Shown in pieces: positions 24,480 through 32,175 of a stretch of 64,000 bases of DNA. This DNA comes from Pelagimonas varians. GTDB taxonomy: Bacteria > Pseudomonadota > Alphaproteobacteria > Rhodobacterales > Rhodobacteraceae. The notes under the pieces were generated by a model. That model was not told the DNA's origin and made no database searches. It was given only the letters and a program-made list of their open reading frames with translations. Position 1 is the first letter of the stretch, and each line of letters begins with the position of its first letter. A program made the position numbers and the translations under genes. Location: the NCBI RefSeq assembly GCF_003208435.1, contig NZ_QKMF01000012.1:62001-126000 (forward strand). Direction: 5' to 3'.

Positions 24480-25943
24480 TTAGATCCCCGCCGGGATGTT
24501 TTGTGGATTGCGGTCGATCTTGCGCGGTGTGTTCAGTGCTTTCCATTGGGACAGCGCTTTTTGTGCGCTAGAAAAAGCCGGACGCGGAACGAAACGGCCA
24601 CGGCCAGGTTGCGGTTGGCTATTTTGCCCCCACGCCCAGATCACTTCGCCGCGTGACAGGGTATAGCGCGCTTGGGCTTTGACCTCGAAACCCTCGAAGA
24701 CGTTGTAATCAAGCACGGAATGGTGGCTGGCGGTGCTGATCGTCTTGGAAATTTTGGGATCCCAGACAACGATATCCGCATCCGCGCCTTCAACAATTGC
24801 GCCCTTTTTGGGATAGATATTCAAGATCTTCGCGACATTGGTCGACGTGGCTGCAACAAATTCGTTTGGCGTCAGGCGGCCGGTTTCAACCCCTTCGGTC
24901 CAAAGCACCGCAAGGCGTTCCTCAAGCCCGTTCGACCCGTTGGGAATAATCCGGAAATCATCCCGACCCGCACGCTTTTGCGCCGTGGTAAAGGCGGCAT
25001 GGTCGGTGGCAACCACCTGCAAAGATCCCGCCTGAAGACCAGCCCAAAGGCTGTCTTGGTGATCTTTTGACCGAAATGGCGGTGACATCACGCGGCGCGC
25101 GGCATGATCCCAATCCTTGTTGAAATACTCGCTCTCGTCCAATGTCAGGAATTGGATCAGAGGTTCGCCATAAACCCGCATCCCCTTTTGACGCGCGCGG
25201 CGGATGGCTTCGTGGGTTTGCTCGCACGACACATGCACGATGTACAAGGGCACACCGGCGGTGTCGGCGATGGTGATCGCGCGGTTGGCGGCCTCCCCCT
25301 CCAACTCAGGCGGGCGGCTATAGGCATGGCCTTCAGGGCCGGTGATACCTTCGTTAAAATACTTGGTCTGCAACTCGGCCACTAAGTCGCCGTTTTCAGC
25401 ATGCACCATAGGCAGCGCGCCAAGCTCGGCACAGCGCTTGAACGAGGCGAACATTTCATCGTCCTCAATCATCAGCGCGCCCTTGTAGGCCATGAAGTGC
25501 TTAAAGCTGTTCACGCCCATATCAACGGCGTCTTTCATCTCGTTAAAGACGTTCTCATCCCAACCGGTGATCGCCATGTGATAACCGATGTCGGAACAGA
25601 TCTGCGGGGCGGATTTGCGGTGCCATTCGTTGATCGCATTCTTGATGCTTCCATCCGCGCCCGGCAGACAGAAATCCACAACCATCGTGGTACCGCCGCA
25701 TGCCGCTGCCCAAGTTCCGCTTTCAAAGGTCTCGGCCGCCGTCGTCCCCATAAAGGGCATTTCCAAATGCGTGTGCGGATCAATACCGCCTGGAATGACA
25801 TAGGCCCCTTCAGCGTCGATGTATTCGTCGCCCACAAGATCTTCGCCAATTTGCTTGATGATGTCGCCTTCAATCAAGACATCCGCTTTGTAGGTCCGGT
25901 CCGCAGTACAAACCATACCGCCTTTGATCACTTTGGTGGTCAT
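24480..25943 (-). CDS. hydA: Dihydropyrimidinase / D-hydantoinase
   Basis: This 487-residue amidohydrolase opens the ring of 5,6-dihydrouracil or dihydrothymine to the N-carbamoyl beta-amino acid, step two of reductive pyrimidine breakdown. The metal-site motifs are visible: HTH at 57-59 (GIDPHTHLEMPFMGT), the carbamylated-Lys region SFKHFMAYKG (146-155), HAENGD, HVSCEQ and ATDHAAF. Length and motifs match the dihydropyrimidinase group. The ATG at 25943 follows GGGAGA; the 15-residue upstream extension is not needed. It starts the run that leads to the ABC importer and follows the amidohydrolase gene by 140 bases. Confidence 0.95.
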   Translation of the reverse strand: MTTKVIKGGMVCTADRTYKADVLIEGDIIKQIGEDLVGDEYIDAEGAYVIPGGIDPHTHLEMPFMGTTAAETFESGTWAAACGGTTMVVDFCLPGADGSIKNAINEWHRKSAPQICSDIGYHMAITGWDENVFNEMKDAVDMGVNSFKHFMAYKGALMIEDDEMFASFKRCAELGALPMVHAENGDLVAELQTKYFNEGITGPEGHAYSRPPELEGEAANRAITIADTAGVPLYIVHVSCEQTHEAIRRARQKGMRVYGEPLIQFLTLDESEYFNKDWDHAARRVMSPPFRSKDHQDSLWAGLQAGSLQVVATDHAAFTTAQKRAGRDDFRIIPNGSNGLEERLAVLWTEGVETGRLTPNEFVAATSTNVAKILNIYPKKGAIVEGADADIVVWDPKISKTISTASHHSVLDYNVFEGFEVKAQARYTLSRGEVIWAWGQNSQPQPGRGRFVPRPAFSSAQKALSQWKALNTPRKIDRNPQNIPAGI

Positions 25944-26045
25944 TTTCTTGTCTCCCTGAACGAGGTGCCTGTGCAGGCTTTTTCTCAATCAAATATTCCC
26001 GGCTTCAATTCTTGGACGCGCCGCGCCCCTTCATCTTGCCAGATA

Positions 26046-26074
26046 AACTCCGGGGGTTCGGGGGCTGGCCCCCG
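26046..26074. repeat. Intergenic GC-rich palindromic repeat, copy 3
   Basis: AACTCCGGGGGTT followed by CGGGGGCTGGCCCCCG (26059-26074) lies 10 bases past the amidohydrolase stop and before hydA. Reverse-complemented it aligns with the copy at 15921: a C-run stem, four-base spacer, second C-run and a GG-A-T-T tail. It may also act as the 3' hairpin of the amidohydrolase message. Confidence 0.55.
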
Positions 26075-26083
26075 ATCAAAGGT

Positions 26084-27331
26084 CTATTCAACCACCTGCG
26101 CGGTTTTCAAAACAGCATGCATCAAAACATTCGCGCCGGCCGCGGCCCAATCCTTGCTGATCTCTTCGGCCTCGTTGTGCGACAGGCCGTCAACGCAGGG
26201 GCACATGACCATCGCTGTGGGCGCAACATCGTTGATCCAGCAGGCATCATGCCCAGCACCGGAAATAATGTCTCGATGCGAATAGCCCATGGTTTCGGCC
26301 CCTTCGCGGATCGCGGCAACGCAGTCTTCGTCAAAGGCGGGGGGATCGAACTGGCCAACTATTTCAGCCGAGAATTCAACACCGATCTCTTCACAGAGTT
26401 TCGGCGCTTTCTCCATCAGCTCGTCGACCATGTCGTTCAGCTTGTCCAAAAGATGTGTGCGCATATCGACAGTAAAGACCACCTTACCCGGAATGATGTT
26501 GCGCGAATTCGGGTAGACGTCGATATGCCCAATGGCCCCAACCGCATTCGGCTGGTTCTTCATTGCTATCTCATGCACCAATTCGGTGATCAGTGCCAAA
26601 CCACGGCCCGCATTTTTGCGCATATGCATCGGAGTCGATCCCGTATGGCTTTCCTTGCCAGTCACGGTAACTTCTATCCACCGCAACCCTTGGCCATGGG
26701 TGACAACACCAATGTCCTTCCCCTCGGCTTCCAAAATCGGGCCCTGTTCAATGTGCAGCTCAAACATCGCATGCATCTTGCGTGCGCCAACCTCTTCGTC
26801 GCCACGCCACCCGATCCGTTTCAGCTCATCCCCAAAACGCTTTCCCTCTGCATCGACACGGTCATAGGCCCAATCTTGGGTATGCTTGCCGGCGAACACG
26901 CCTGAGGACAGCATTGCCGGTGCGTAACGCGTGCCCTCTTCGTTGGTCCAGTTGGTGACGACGATGGGGTGTTTGGTCTTGATACCCTGTTCATGCATCG
27001 TGCGGATCACCTCGAGGCCGCCCAAAACGCCAAGCACCCCGTCATATTTTCCGCCCGTCGGCTGCGTATCGAGATGCGAGCCAACGTAAACGGGCAAAAG
27101 ATCGGGATCTGTACCTTCGTAGCGCGCGAACATGTTGCCCATCTGATCCAGCCCCATCGTGCAGCCCACGGCCTCACACCAAGATTGGAACAGCGCCCGC
27201 CCCTCTCCGTCTTCGTCGGTCAATGTTTGACGATTGTTGCCACCGGCGATGCCCGGCCCGATTTTGGCCATCTCCATCAGGCTGTCCCACAGCCGATCCG
27301 CATCGATCCGAGTGTTGCTGATGTTTGACAT
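26084..27331 (-). CDS. Zn-dependent amidohydrolase: N-carbamoyl-beta-alanine amidohydrolase (HyuC/AmaB/allantoate type)
   Basis: This 415-residue M20-family carbamoylase is expected to hydrolyse N-carbamoyl-beta-alanine to beta-alanine, CO2 and ammonia, the last step of reductive pyrimidine breakdown. Metal-ligand motifs are present: GSHLDTQPTGGKYDG near 86-100, TNEEGTR near 131-137, ELHIEQGP and GHDACWINDVAPTAM. The inserted dimer domain holds the usual GLRWIEVTVTGKESHTGSTPM. Allantoate amidohydrolase shares the same fold, but the neighbours favour ureidopropionase. The ATG at 27331 follows AGGGGA. The two RutR-type operators lie about 100-140 bases upstream, between it and the divergent regulators. 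Confidence 0.9.
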   Translation of the reverse strand: MSNISNTRIDADRLWDSLMEMAKIGPGIAGGNNRQTLTDEDGEGRALFQSWCEAVGCTMGLDQMGNMFARYEGTDPDLLPVYVGSHLDTQPTGGKYDGVLGVLGGLEVIRTMHEQGIKTKHPIVVTNWTNEEGTRYAPAMLSSGVFAGKHTQDWAYDRVDAEGKRFGDELKRIGWRGDEEVGARKMHAMFELHIEQGPILEAEGKDIGVVTHGQGLRWIEVTVTGKESHTGSTPMHMRKNAGRGLALITELVHEIAMKNQPNAVGAIGHIDVYPNSRNIIPGKVVFTVDMRTHLLDKLNDMVDELMEKAPKLCEEIGVEFSAEIVGQFDPPAFDEDCVAAIREGAETMGYSHRDIISGAGHDACWINDVAPTAMVMCPCVDGLSHNEAEEISKDWAAAGANVLMHAVLKTAQVVE

Positions 27332-27429
27332 GGCGTGTCCCCTAGCTTTGTCTTTGGTCTTGCGTCGAGTGTTCGACACAGTACAGCGTATCTTTAGGCC
27401 AATGCCCGATACTTGCACTGGCCCAACCC

Positions 27430-27443
27430 TGACCATATGGTCA
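27430..27443. promoter_or_regulatory. RutR-type operator 1 (TGACCATATGGTCA)
   Basis: This perfect 14-base palindrome fits the E. coli RutR consensus TTGACCANNTGGTCAA at all but one of the defined positions when the flanking bases 27429 and 27444 are added. It is 99 bases upstream of the amidohydrolase start. Confidence 0.8.
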
Positions 27444-27457
27444 ACTATCGGCATCAC

Positions 27458-27473
27458 TTGACCAATTGGTCAA
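27458..27473. promoter_or_regulatory. RutR-type operator 2 (TTGACCAATTGGTCAA)
   Basis: This is an exact match to the RutR consensus TTGACCANNTGGTCAA, 31 bases before the first TetR-family gene. Its centre is 29 bases from that of operator 1, close to three helical turns, so two dimers could bind on one face of the DNA. Autorepression plus control of the divergent amidohydrolase is the likely outcome. Confidence 0.85.
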
Positions 27474-27503
27474 GAAATTTCTGAAAAAGGATGTGTCCGC
27501 GCC

Positions 27504-28151
27504 ATGCCAACCCGCAACGGCTCAAAAAACAAGCGCCTCGAAAAGGAAAAGCAAATCCTTTTGGCAGCGGAAAAAGTGTTTGCAGAGGCGGGCTTTGGCG
27601 GGGCGACCATGCAATTGATCGCCGATGTGTCCGGCCTGCCCAAAGCCAATATTCATTATTATTTTTCCACCAAAGAAGATCTCTATCGCCGTGTGGTGTC
27701 GAACATTTTCGACATATGGCTCCAAGCAGCCGAATCGTTTGACGAATCATCAGGCCCGGCCGAGGGAATTGGCGGCTATATCGACGCCAAGATGGAGATC
27801 TCGCGCCGGCACCCGATGGGCTCCAAAGTCTGGGCGTCCGAGGTCATGCACGGTGCACCTGTAATCCAGGATTACCTAGAAGACGTGCTTGTCAGTTGGA
27901 CCGAAGGGCGGATTGACGTCATTCAACGCTGGATCGACGACGGGCTGATGGAACCGACAAACCCGCGCCACCTGCTCTATATGATTTGGTCCGTGACGCA
28001 GCACTATGCAGATTTCCAACACCAAATCGAAACTTTGAATGGCGGGCAGCCGCTGGATGACGCAGACTGGCAGGACGCCAAATCCAATGTGCGGGCAATT
28101 ATTCTGCGCGGTTTGGGCATCGACGACACAGGCAACGAGACCGACGCATGA
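27504..28151 (+). CDS. TetR-family regulator, RutR-like paralog 1
   Basis: This 215-residue regulator has an N-terminal TetR HTH (ILLAAEKVFAEAGFGGATMQ through LPKANIHYYFSTKEDLYRRV, residues about 18-57) and a RutR/YcdC-type C-terminal domain with the diagnostic HLLYMIWSVTQHYADFQ near 153-169. In E. coli RutR, uracil binds this domain and releases the DNA. It starts 31 bases past a perfect RutR operator and overlaps a second, closer RutR homologue by four bases (ATGA). It diverges from the second copy in the ligand domain, so the two may sense different ligands, such as uracil and thymine, or act as a heterodimer. That is inference. Confidence 0.9.
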   Translation: MPTRNGSKNKRLEKEKQILLAAEKVFAEAGFGGATMQLIADVSGLPKANIHYYFSTKEDLYRRVVSNIFDIWLQAAESFDESSGPAEGIGGYIDAKMEISRRHPMGSKVWASEVMHGAPVIQDYLEDVLVSWTEGRIDVIQRWIDDGLMEPTNPRHLLYMIWSVTQHYADFQHQIETLNGGQPLDDADWQDAKSNVRAIILRGLGIDDTGNETDA

Positions 28152-28774
28152 GCAAAGCCCGCCCGACCCCGCGCCCGACCGGTACCACACGCATTCAGCG
28201 TGAAAAACGTCAGGCGATTTTTGATGCGGCTTTGGATGTGTTTTCAGAAAACGGATTGCGCGGCGCGACATTGGACGCAATTGCAGCCCGTGCGGGACTG
28301 TCGAAACCCAATGTGATTTACTACTTCGAAGGCAAAGAAGCGATCTACAAAGAGCTTCTGGAAAGCTTGCTGGATATCTGGATCGCACCGCTCATAGATC
28401 TGTCGGACAGCCACGAGCCGATCGAAGAACTGCTGGCCTATGTGCGCCGAAAGCTGGATATGTCCCGCGATATGCCGCGCGAAAGCCGTTTGTTTGCGAC
28501 CGAAATGATCCAAGCCGCGCCCCATATACGCGACGTTTTATCCGGCCCGCTCAAGGCCTTGATGGACGAAAAAGCAGCGTTGATCCAAAGCTGGATGGAC
28601 GCCGGTCTGCTGGCCAAATCAGACCCCTACCACCTTATATTCTCGATCTGGGCGACCACCCAGCACTATGCCGATTTCGACGTTCAGGTGCGGGCTGTTT
28701 TGGGCGGGCAAGACCCGTTCGACAGCGCTCCGGAGTTTGTAGAAATTTTGTTTCGGCGCATGTTGACCCCCTAA
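28148..28774 (+). CDS. rutR: RutR-like pyrimidine-responsive TetR regulator, paralog 2
   Basis: This 208-residue protein is very close to E. coli RutR: AALDVFSENGLRGATLDAIA, AGLSKPNVIYYFEGKEAIY, LLDIWIAPL, RRKLDMSRDMPRESRLF, EMIQAAPHIRD, GPLKALMDEKAALIQSW and HLIFSIWATTQHYADF each line up with RutR segments. RutR represses or activates pyrimidine genes and is released by uracil or thymine. The two operators in front of the gene pair and the weaker one before preT match its known site. The start overlaps the first paralog stop, so the two are made together. Confidence 0.92.
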   Translation: MSKARPTPRPTGTTRIQREKRQAIFDAALDVFSENGLRGATLDAIAARAGLSKPNVIYYFEGKEAIYKELLESLLDIWIAPLIDLSDSHEPIEELLAYVRRKLDMSRDMPRESRLFATEMIQAAPHIRDVLSGPLKALMDEKAALIQSWMDAGLLAKSDPYHLIFSIWATTQHYADFDVQVRAVLGGQDPFDSAPEFVEILFRRMLTP

Positions 28775-28901
28775 TGGATGCAAGTTGCGCAATTCAATGC
28801 GTTCGGAGTTGTTCGGGCCACGGCTCCTGCGACCTGAAATTGATGTGTATCATGGGGAAATCCGGCCTTTTGTGAGATAATCCCAAGCGGGAGGATACAT
28901 C

Positions 28902-29276
28902 ATGCAAAAACTGTTTTTGGCATTGCTTTTGGTCATCGGCCAGGCTGCGCACGCGGATTTTTTAACCGAAAATCGTGGCCAGTGGGAGGGCAAAGGATAC
29001 ATATCAACGGGTCTTGAATGGCCGGTTTATATCAAGTTCCTAAGCAAATCAGCCGAGGTTTACACACCCGATGACGGCTGCGAAGCAATCTGGACCTTTG
29101 AGAGCGTTGGGCAAAATATCATCCGAGGATGGGAGCAAGTTACTGTTGGGGCAGACCGCTGTTATGTCGGGCTGAAATTTGTCGTGACCCGTCATGACGC
29201 AAGCCGCATCAAAGTTGATTGGTTTCAAATGAACGGGATGCATGTGGCCGAAGCGCTGTTGTGGCGCGTGCAATAA
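28902..29276 (+). CDS. Small secreted protein, function unknown
   Basis: This 124-residue protein begins with a clear signal peptide (MQKLFLALLLVIGQAAHA, cleavage near residue 18). The mature part of about 106 residues holds two cysteines (GCEAIW and DRCYVG), probably a periplasmic disulfide, in a beta-rich sequence. GGGAGGATA precedes the start. It lies alone between the rutR pair and the preA terminator, reading towards preA. I do not recognise the family, and nothing visible ties it to pyrimidine use apart from its location. Confidence 0.7.
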   Translation: MQKLFLALLLVIGQAAHADFLTENRGQWEGKGYISTGLEWPVYIKFLSKSAEVYTPDDGCEAIWTFESVGQNIIRGWEQVTVGADRCYVGLKFVVTRHDASRIKVDWFQMNGMHVAEALLWRVQ

Positions 29277-29344
29277 AGGCCCGTCGCCTTGGACGGTATC
29301 CGCATGGCGGTTGTTTGGACCCGGCGGTATCTGGTTCACGCAAA

Positions 29345-29370
29345 AAACGCCCGGATTGATCCGGGCGTTT
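29345..29370. terminator. Bidirectional Rho-independent terminator
   Basis: The perfect 11-base stem AAACGCCCGGA / TCCGGGCGTTT with loop TTGA lies between convergent genes (secreted protein ending 29276, preA ending 29390). The A-run on the left and T-run on the right let it work on both strands. Confidence 0.85.
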
Positions 29371-29389
29371 CTTCGGGAGGAAAGCTGCT

Positions 29390-30694
29390 TTACTCGGCAG
29401 CCGTCGAGGACGGGTTGTTGGGATGGGTTGTCCAATTGGCATAATCTGCCTCCACCACTTTGCCAGTGCGTTCGTCCATGGCACCGGGCTGTAGAACCTC
29501 CATCGTGATGCAGTTTTCCACCGGACAGACATTCACGCAAAGATTGCAGGCAACGCATTCGTCATCTTTGACGTCGAACACGCGATCCTCGGTCATCGAA
29601 ATCGCCTGATGCGAGGTGTCTTCGCAGGCAGCATAACAGCGACCACATTTGATACAGGCATCTTGATCGATGCGCGCTTTGGTAATGTGGTTGAGGTTCA
29701 AATACTGCCAATCCGTGACATTCGGAACTGCTTTGCCGATAAAATCGGATGTGCTGGTGTAACCCTGCTCATCCATCCATTGAGACATGCCCGAAATCAT
29801 TTCCTGAACGATCTTAAAGCCATAAGTCATTGCAGCGGTACAGACCTGCACATTGCCAGCGCCCAGCACCATAAATTCTGCCGCATCGCGCCAAGTGGTG
29901 ATCCCGCCAATGCCGGAAATCGGAAGCCCGCGAGTTTCTGCGTCGCGGGCGATCTCGGCCACCATGTTCATGGCAATCGGTTTCACCGCTGGCCCGCAAT
30001 AGCCGCCGTGGGTGCCCTTGCCGTCAATCATCGGCTCGGGTGACATCGCATCAAGGTTAACCGAGGTGATCGAATTTATGGTGTTGATCAAGCTCACCGC
30101 ATCTGCGCCACCTGCCTTAGCCGCGCGGGCCGGAAAGCGGACATCGGTGATGTTTGGCGTCAGTTTCACGATCACCGGCTTATCGTAGTACTTTTTGCAC
30201 CATTCGGTCACCATCTGGATGTATTCCGGCACCTGCCCAACCGCCGAGCCCATGCCACGTTCGGCCATGCCATGCGGACAGCCAAAGTTCAGCTCGATCC
30301 CGTCACATCCGGTTTCCATGACGCGTGGCAAGATCGCTTTCCAAGCGGCCTCTTCGCAGGGCACCATGATCGACGCGATCAACGCGTGATCAGGGTAGTC
30401 CTTTTTCACCCGTGTCATTTCTTCGAGGTTGGTTTCGAGCGATCTGTCGGTGATAAGCTCGATATTGTTCAATCCCAGCAACCGGCGATCTGCGCCGTGG
30501 ATCGCGCCATACCGAGGACCGTTTACGTTGACCACAGGCGGCCCCTCGGACCCCAAGGTTTTCCAAACCACACCGCCCCATCCGGCCTCAAAGGCGCGGC
30601 GGACATTGTATTCTTTGTCGGTGGGCGGGGCCGAAGCCAGCCAGAACGGGTTCGGGCTTTTGATACCCAAGAAGTCTGTTGTCAGATCAGCCAT
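29390..30694 (-). CDS. preA: NAD-dependent dihydropyrimidine dehydrogenase, subunit PreA
   Basis: This 434-residue catalytic subunit reduces uracil or thymine to the dihydropyrimidine, step one of the pathway. The N-terminal part is a dihydroorotate-dehydrogenase-like FMN barrel with NFGCPHGMAERGMG and KLTPNITDV and the catalytic Cys region GCPHGM. The C-terminal part holds two 4Fe-4S motifs, CIKCGRCYAAC and CVACNLCVNVC, which link to PreT. The second of two adjacent ATGs (30694) has better spacing to GGGAGA; the first overlaps the preT stop as ATGA. Gene order preT-preA with overlap matches the E. coli pair. Confidence 0.95.
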   Translation of the reverse strand: MADLTTDFLGIKSPNPFWLASAPPTDKEYNVRRAFEAGWGGVVWKTLGSEGPPVVNVNGPRYGAIHGADRRLLGLNNIELITDRSLETNLEEMTRVKKDYPDHALIASIMVPCEEAAWKAILPRVMETGCDGIELNFGCPHGMAERGMGSAVGQVPEYIQMVTEWCKKYYDKPVIVKLTPNITDVRFPARAAKAGGADAVSLINTINSITSVNLDAMSPEPMIDGKGTHGGYCGPAVKPIAMNMVAEIARDAETRGLPISGIGGITTWRDAAEFMVLGAGNVQVCTAAMTYGFKIVQEMISGMSQWMDEQGYTSTSDFIGKAVPNVTDWQYLNLNHITKARIDQDACIKCGRCYAACEDTSHQAISMTEDRVFDVKDDECVACNLCVNVCPVENCITMEVLQPGAMDERTGKVVEADYANWTTHPNNPSSTAAE

Positions 30695-32034
30695 CATGCC
30701 TCTCCCATCAAAGTTGCGTGGATATTCATTGCGGCGTCGCGGCCTTCGGCGACGGCGGTTACCGTCAGATCATCGCCTCCGGACGCACAATCGCCGCCAG
30801 CCCAAACACCCGCGACCGACGTCTGCCCGGTATCGCCAACAGTGATCTTGCCCCCGGCAGTATCCAGCGCATCAGGTGCGCCCGTCAAAGACTGACCAAT
30901 GGCGGTGAAAAGTTGATCAGCTGGCAGAGTAAAGCCATCCTCCAGTGTCACCAGTTTACCGTTCTGGGTTTCCGTATAAGCAAAGCGAACACCGGTCAGA
31001 CTGCCGTTGCCTTCAATCCCGATTGGGGTGGCATTGTGGATGATCCGAACGCCCTTTTGCGCCGCCAAATCCTGTTCAAACTCAGAGGCAGCCATGGCCT
31101 CTTGGCCGCGGCGATACACAATCGTAACATCCTGCGCGCCAAGCAATTTTGCCTGTGCACCCGCGTCGATCGCGGTCATACCACCGCCAACAACAACAAC
31201 ACGACGACCGATGGACATGCCAGTTAAATCAGTAGCTTGACGCAGTTCTTCGATAAAGCTGGTCGCGGGCATCACGCCGTCTTTGTCTTCGCCGTCAAGG
31301 CGCAGCGCATTCACTCCGCCTAGCCCCATCCCGAGGAAAACCGCGTCAAAATCAGCCTGTAGACTGTCCAACGAAATACCATCGCCGAGGCCGGAACTGT
31401 AGCGGATTTCGATGCCGCCGATTTTCAGCAGCCAATCGACTTCGGCCTGCGCAAAGTCATTGGTGGATTTATAGGCCGCGATGCCGAATTCATTCAATCC
31501 GCCGCCCTTTGCACGGGCTTCGAAAATAACTGCGTCGTGGCCGTGCATCGCCAAACGGTGCGCACAGGCCAAACCTGCGGGCCCTGCCCCAACAACGGCA
31601 ACCTTTTTGCCGGTAGAAGCCGCGCGGCTAAACGGATGTGTCCCTGATGCCATCAAGGTGTCGGTGGCAAAACGCTGCAAGCGACCAATTTCAACAGGTT
31701 TGCCTTCCGCTGTCTCACGTACGCAGACTTCTTCGCACAGGGTCTCTGTGGGACATACGCGGGCACACATGCCGCCCAGGATATTGTCCTCAAGGATTGT
31801 CCGCGCGGCCGATTCCGCTGTTCCAGTTGCGATTTGACGAATGAAAAGCGGAATGTCGATGGATGTCGGACAGGCCACCTGACATGGCGCATCGTGGCAA
31901 AAATAGCAGCGATCTGCGGCGACCAGCGCTTCGTGCGCGTCATAGGCCGGATGCAGATCCGAGAAGTTGGCATCCAGCGCTTTGGCGTCCAATCGCCCCG
32001 CTGTGATCCCATCCTCGAATTGTTTCGAACTCAT
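30694..32034 (-). CDS. preT: NAD-dependent dihydropyrimidine dehydrogenase, subunit PreT
   Basis: This 446-residue subunit carries electrons from NAD(P)H to PreA. The N-terminal domain has cysteine motifs for two Fe-S clusters (CYFCHDAPCQVACP and CARVCPTETLCEEVC, between residues about 40 and 110), followed by two dinucleotide-binding folds (VAVVGAGPAGLACAHRLA and VVVVGGGMTAIDAGAQA) as in the glutamate-synthase small-subunit family. AGGGG precedes the ATG at 32034. An imperfect RutR-like palindrome lies 73 bases upstream, tying it to the same regulon as the amidohydrolase. Confidence 0.94.
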   Translation of the reverse strand: MSSKQFEDGITAGRLDAKALDANFSDLHPAYDAHEALVAADRCYFCHDAPCQVACPTSIDIPLFIRQIATGTAESAARTILEDNILGGMCARVCPTETLCEEVCVRETAEGKPVEIGRLQRFATDTLMASGTHPFSRAASTGKKVAVVGAGPAGLACAHRLAMHGHDAVIFEARAKGGGLNEFGIAAYKSTNDFAQAEVDWLLKIGGIEIRYSSGLGDGISLDSLQADFDAVFLGMGLGGVNALRLDGEDKDGVMPATSFIEELRQATDLTGMSIGRRVVVVGGGMTAIDAGAQAKLLGAQDVTIVYRRGQEAMAASEFEQDLAAQKGVRIIHNATPIGIEGNGSLTGVRFAYTETQNGKLVTLEDGFTLPADQLFTAIGQSLTGAPDALDTAGGKITVGDTGQTSVAGVWAGGDCASGGDDLTVTAVAEGRDAAMNIHATLMGEA

Positions 32035-32106
32035 GGCTAACCCCTGTTGTCGGTATTGCTTGATGTCAGCCTCACATGATTCTGAATTTTATCAAACGAT
32101 AAATTT

Positions 32107-32122
32107 TGACCATTTGGTACAT
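32107..32122. promoter_or_regulatory. Imperfect RutR-type operator upstream of preT
   Basis: TTGACCATTTGGTACA agrees with TTGACCANNTGGTCAA at 12 of 14 defined positions. It lies 73 bases before preT, in an otherwise AT-rich stretch. The two mismatches are in one arm, so binding would be weaker than at 27458. Confidence 0.55.
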
Positions 32123-32175
32123 TTTTCAGGAAGTTGTTCAAAAATCAGGCAAAAAATATTGATCGAGCCTAAGAC

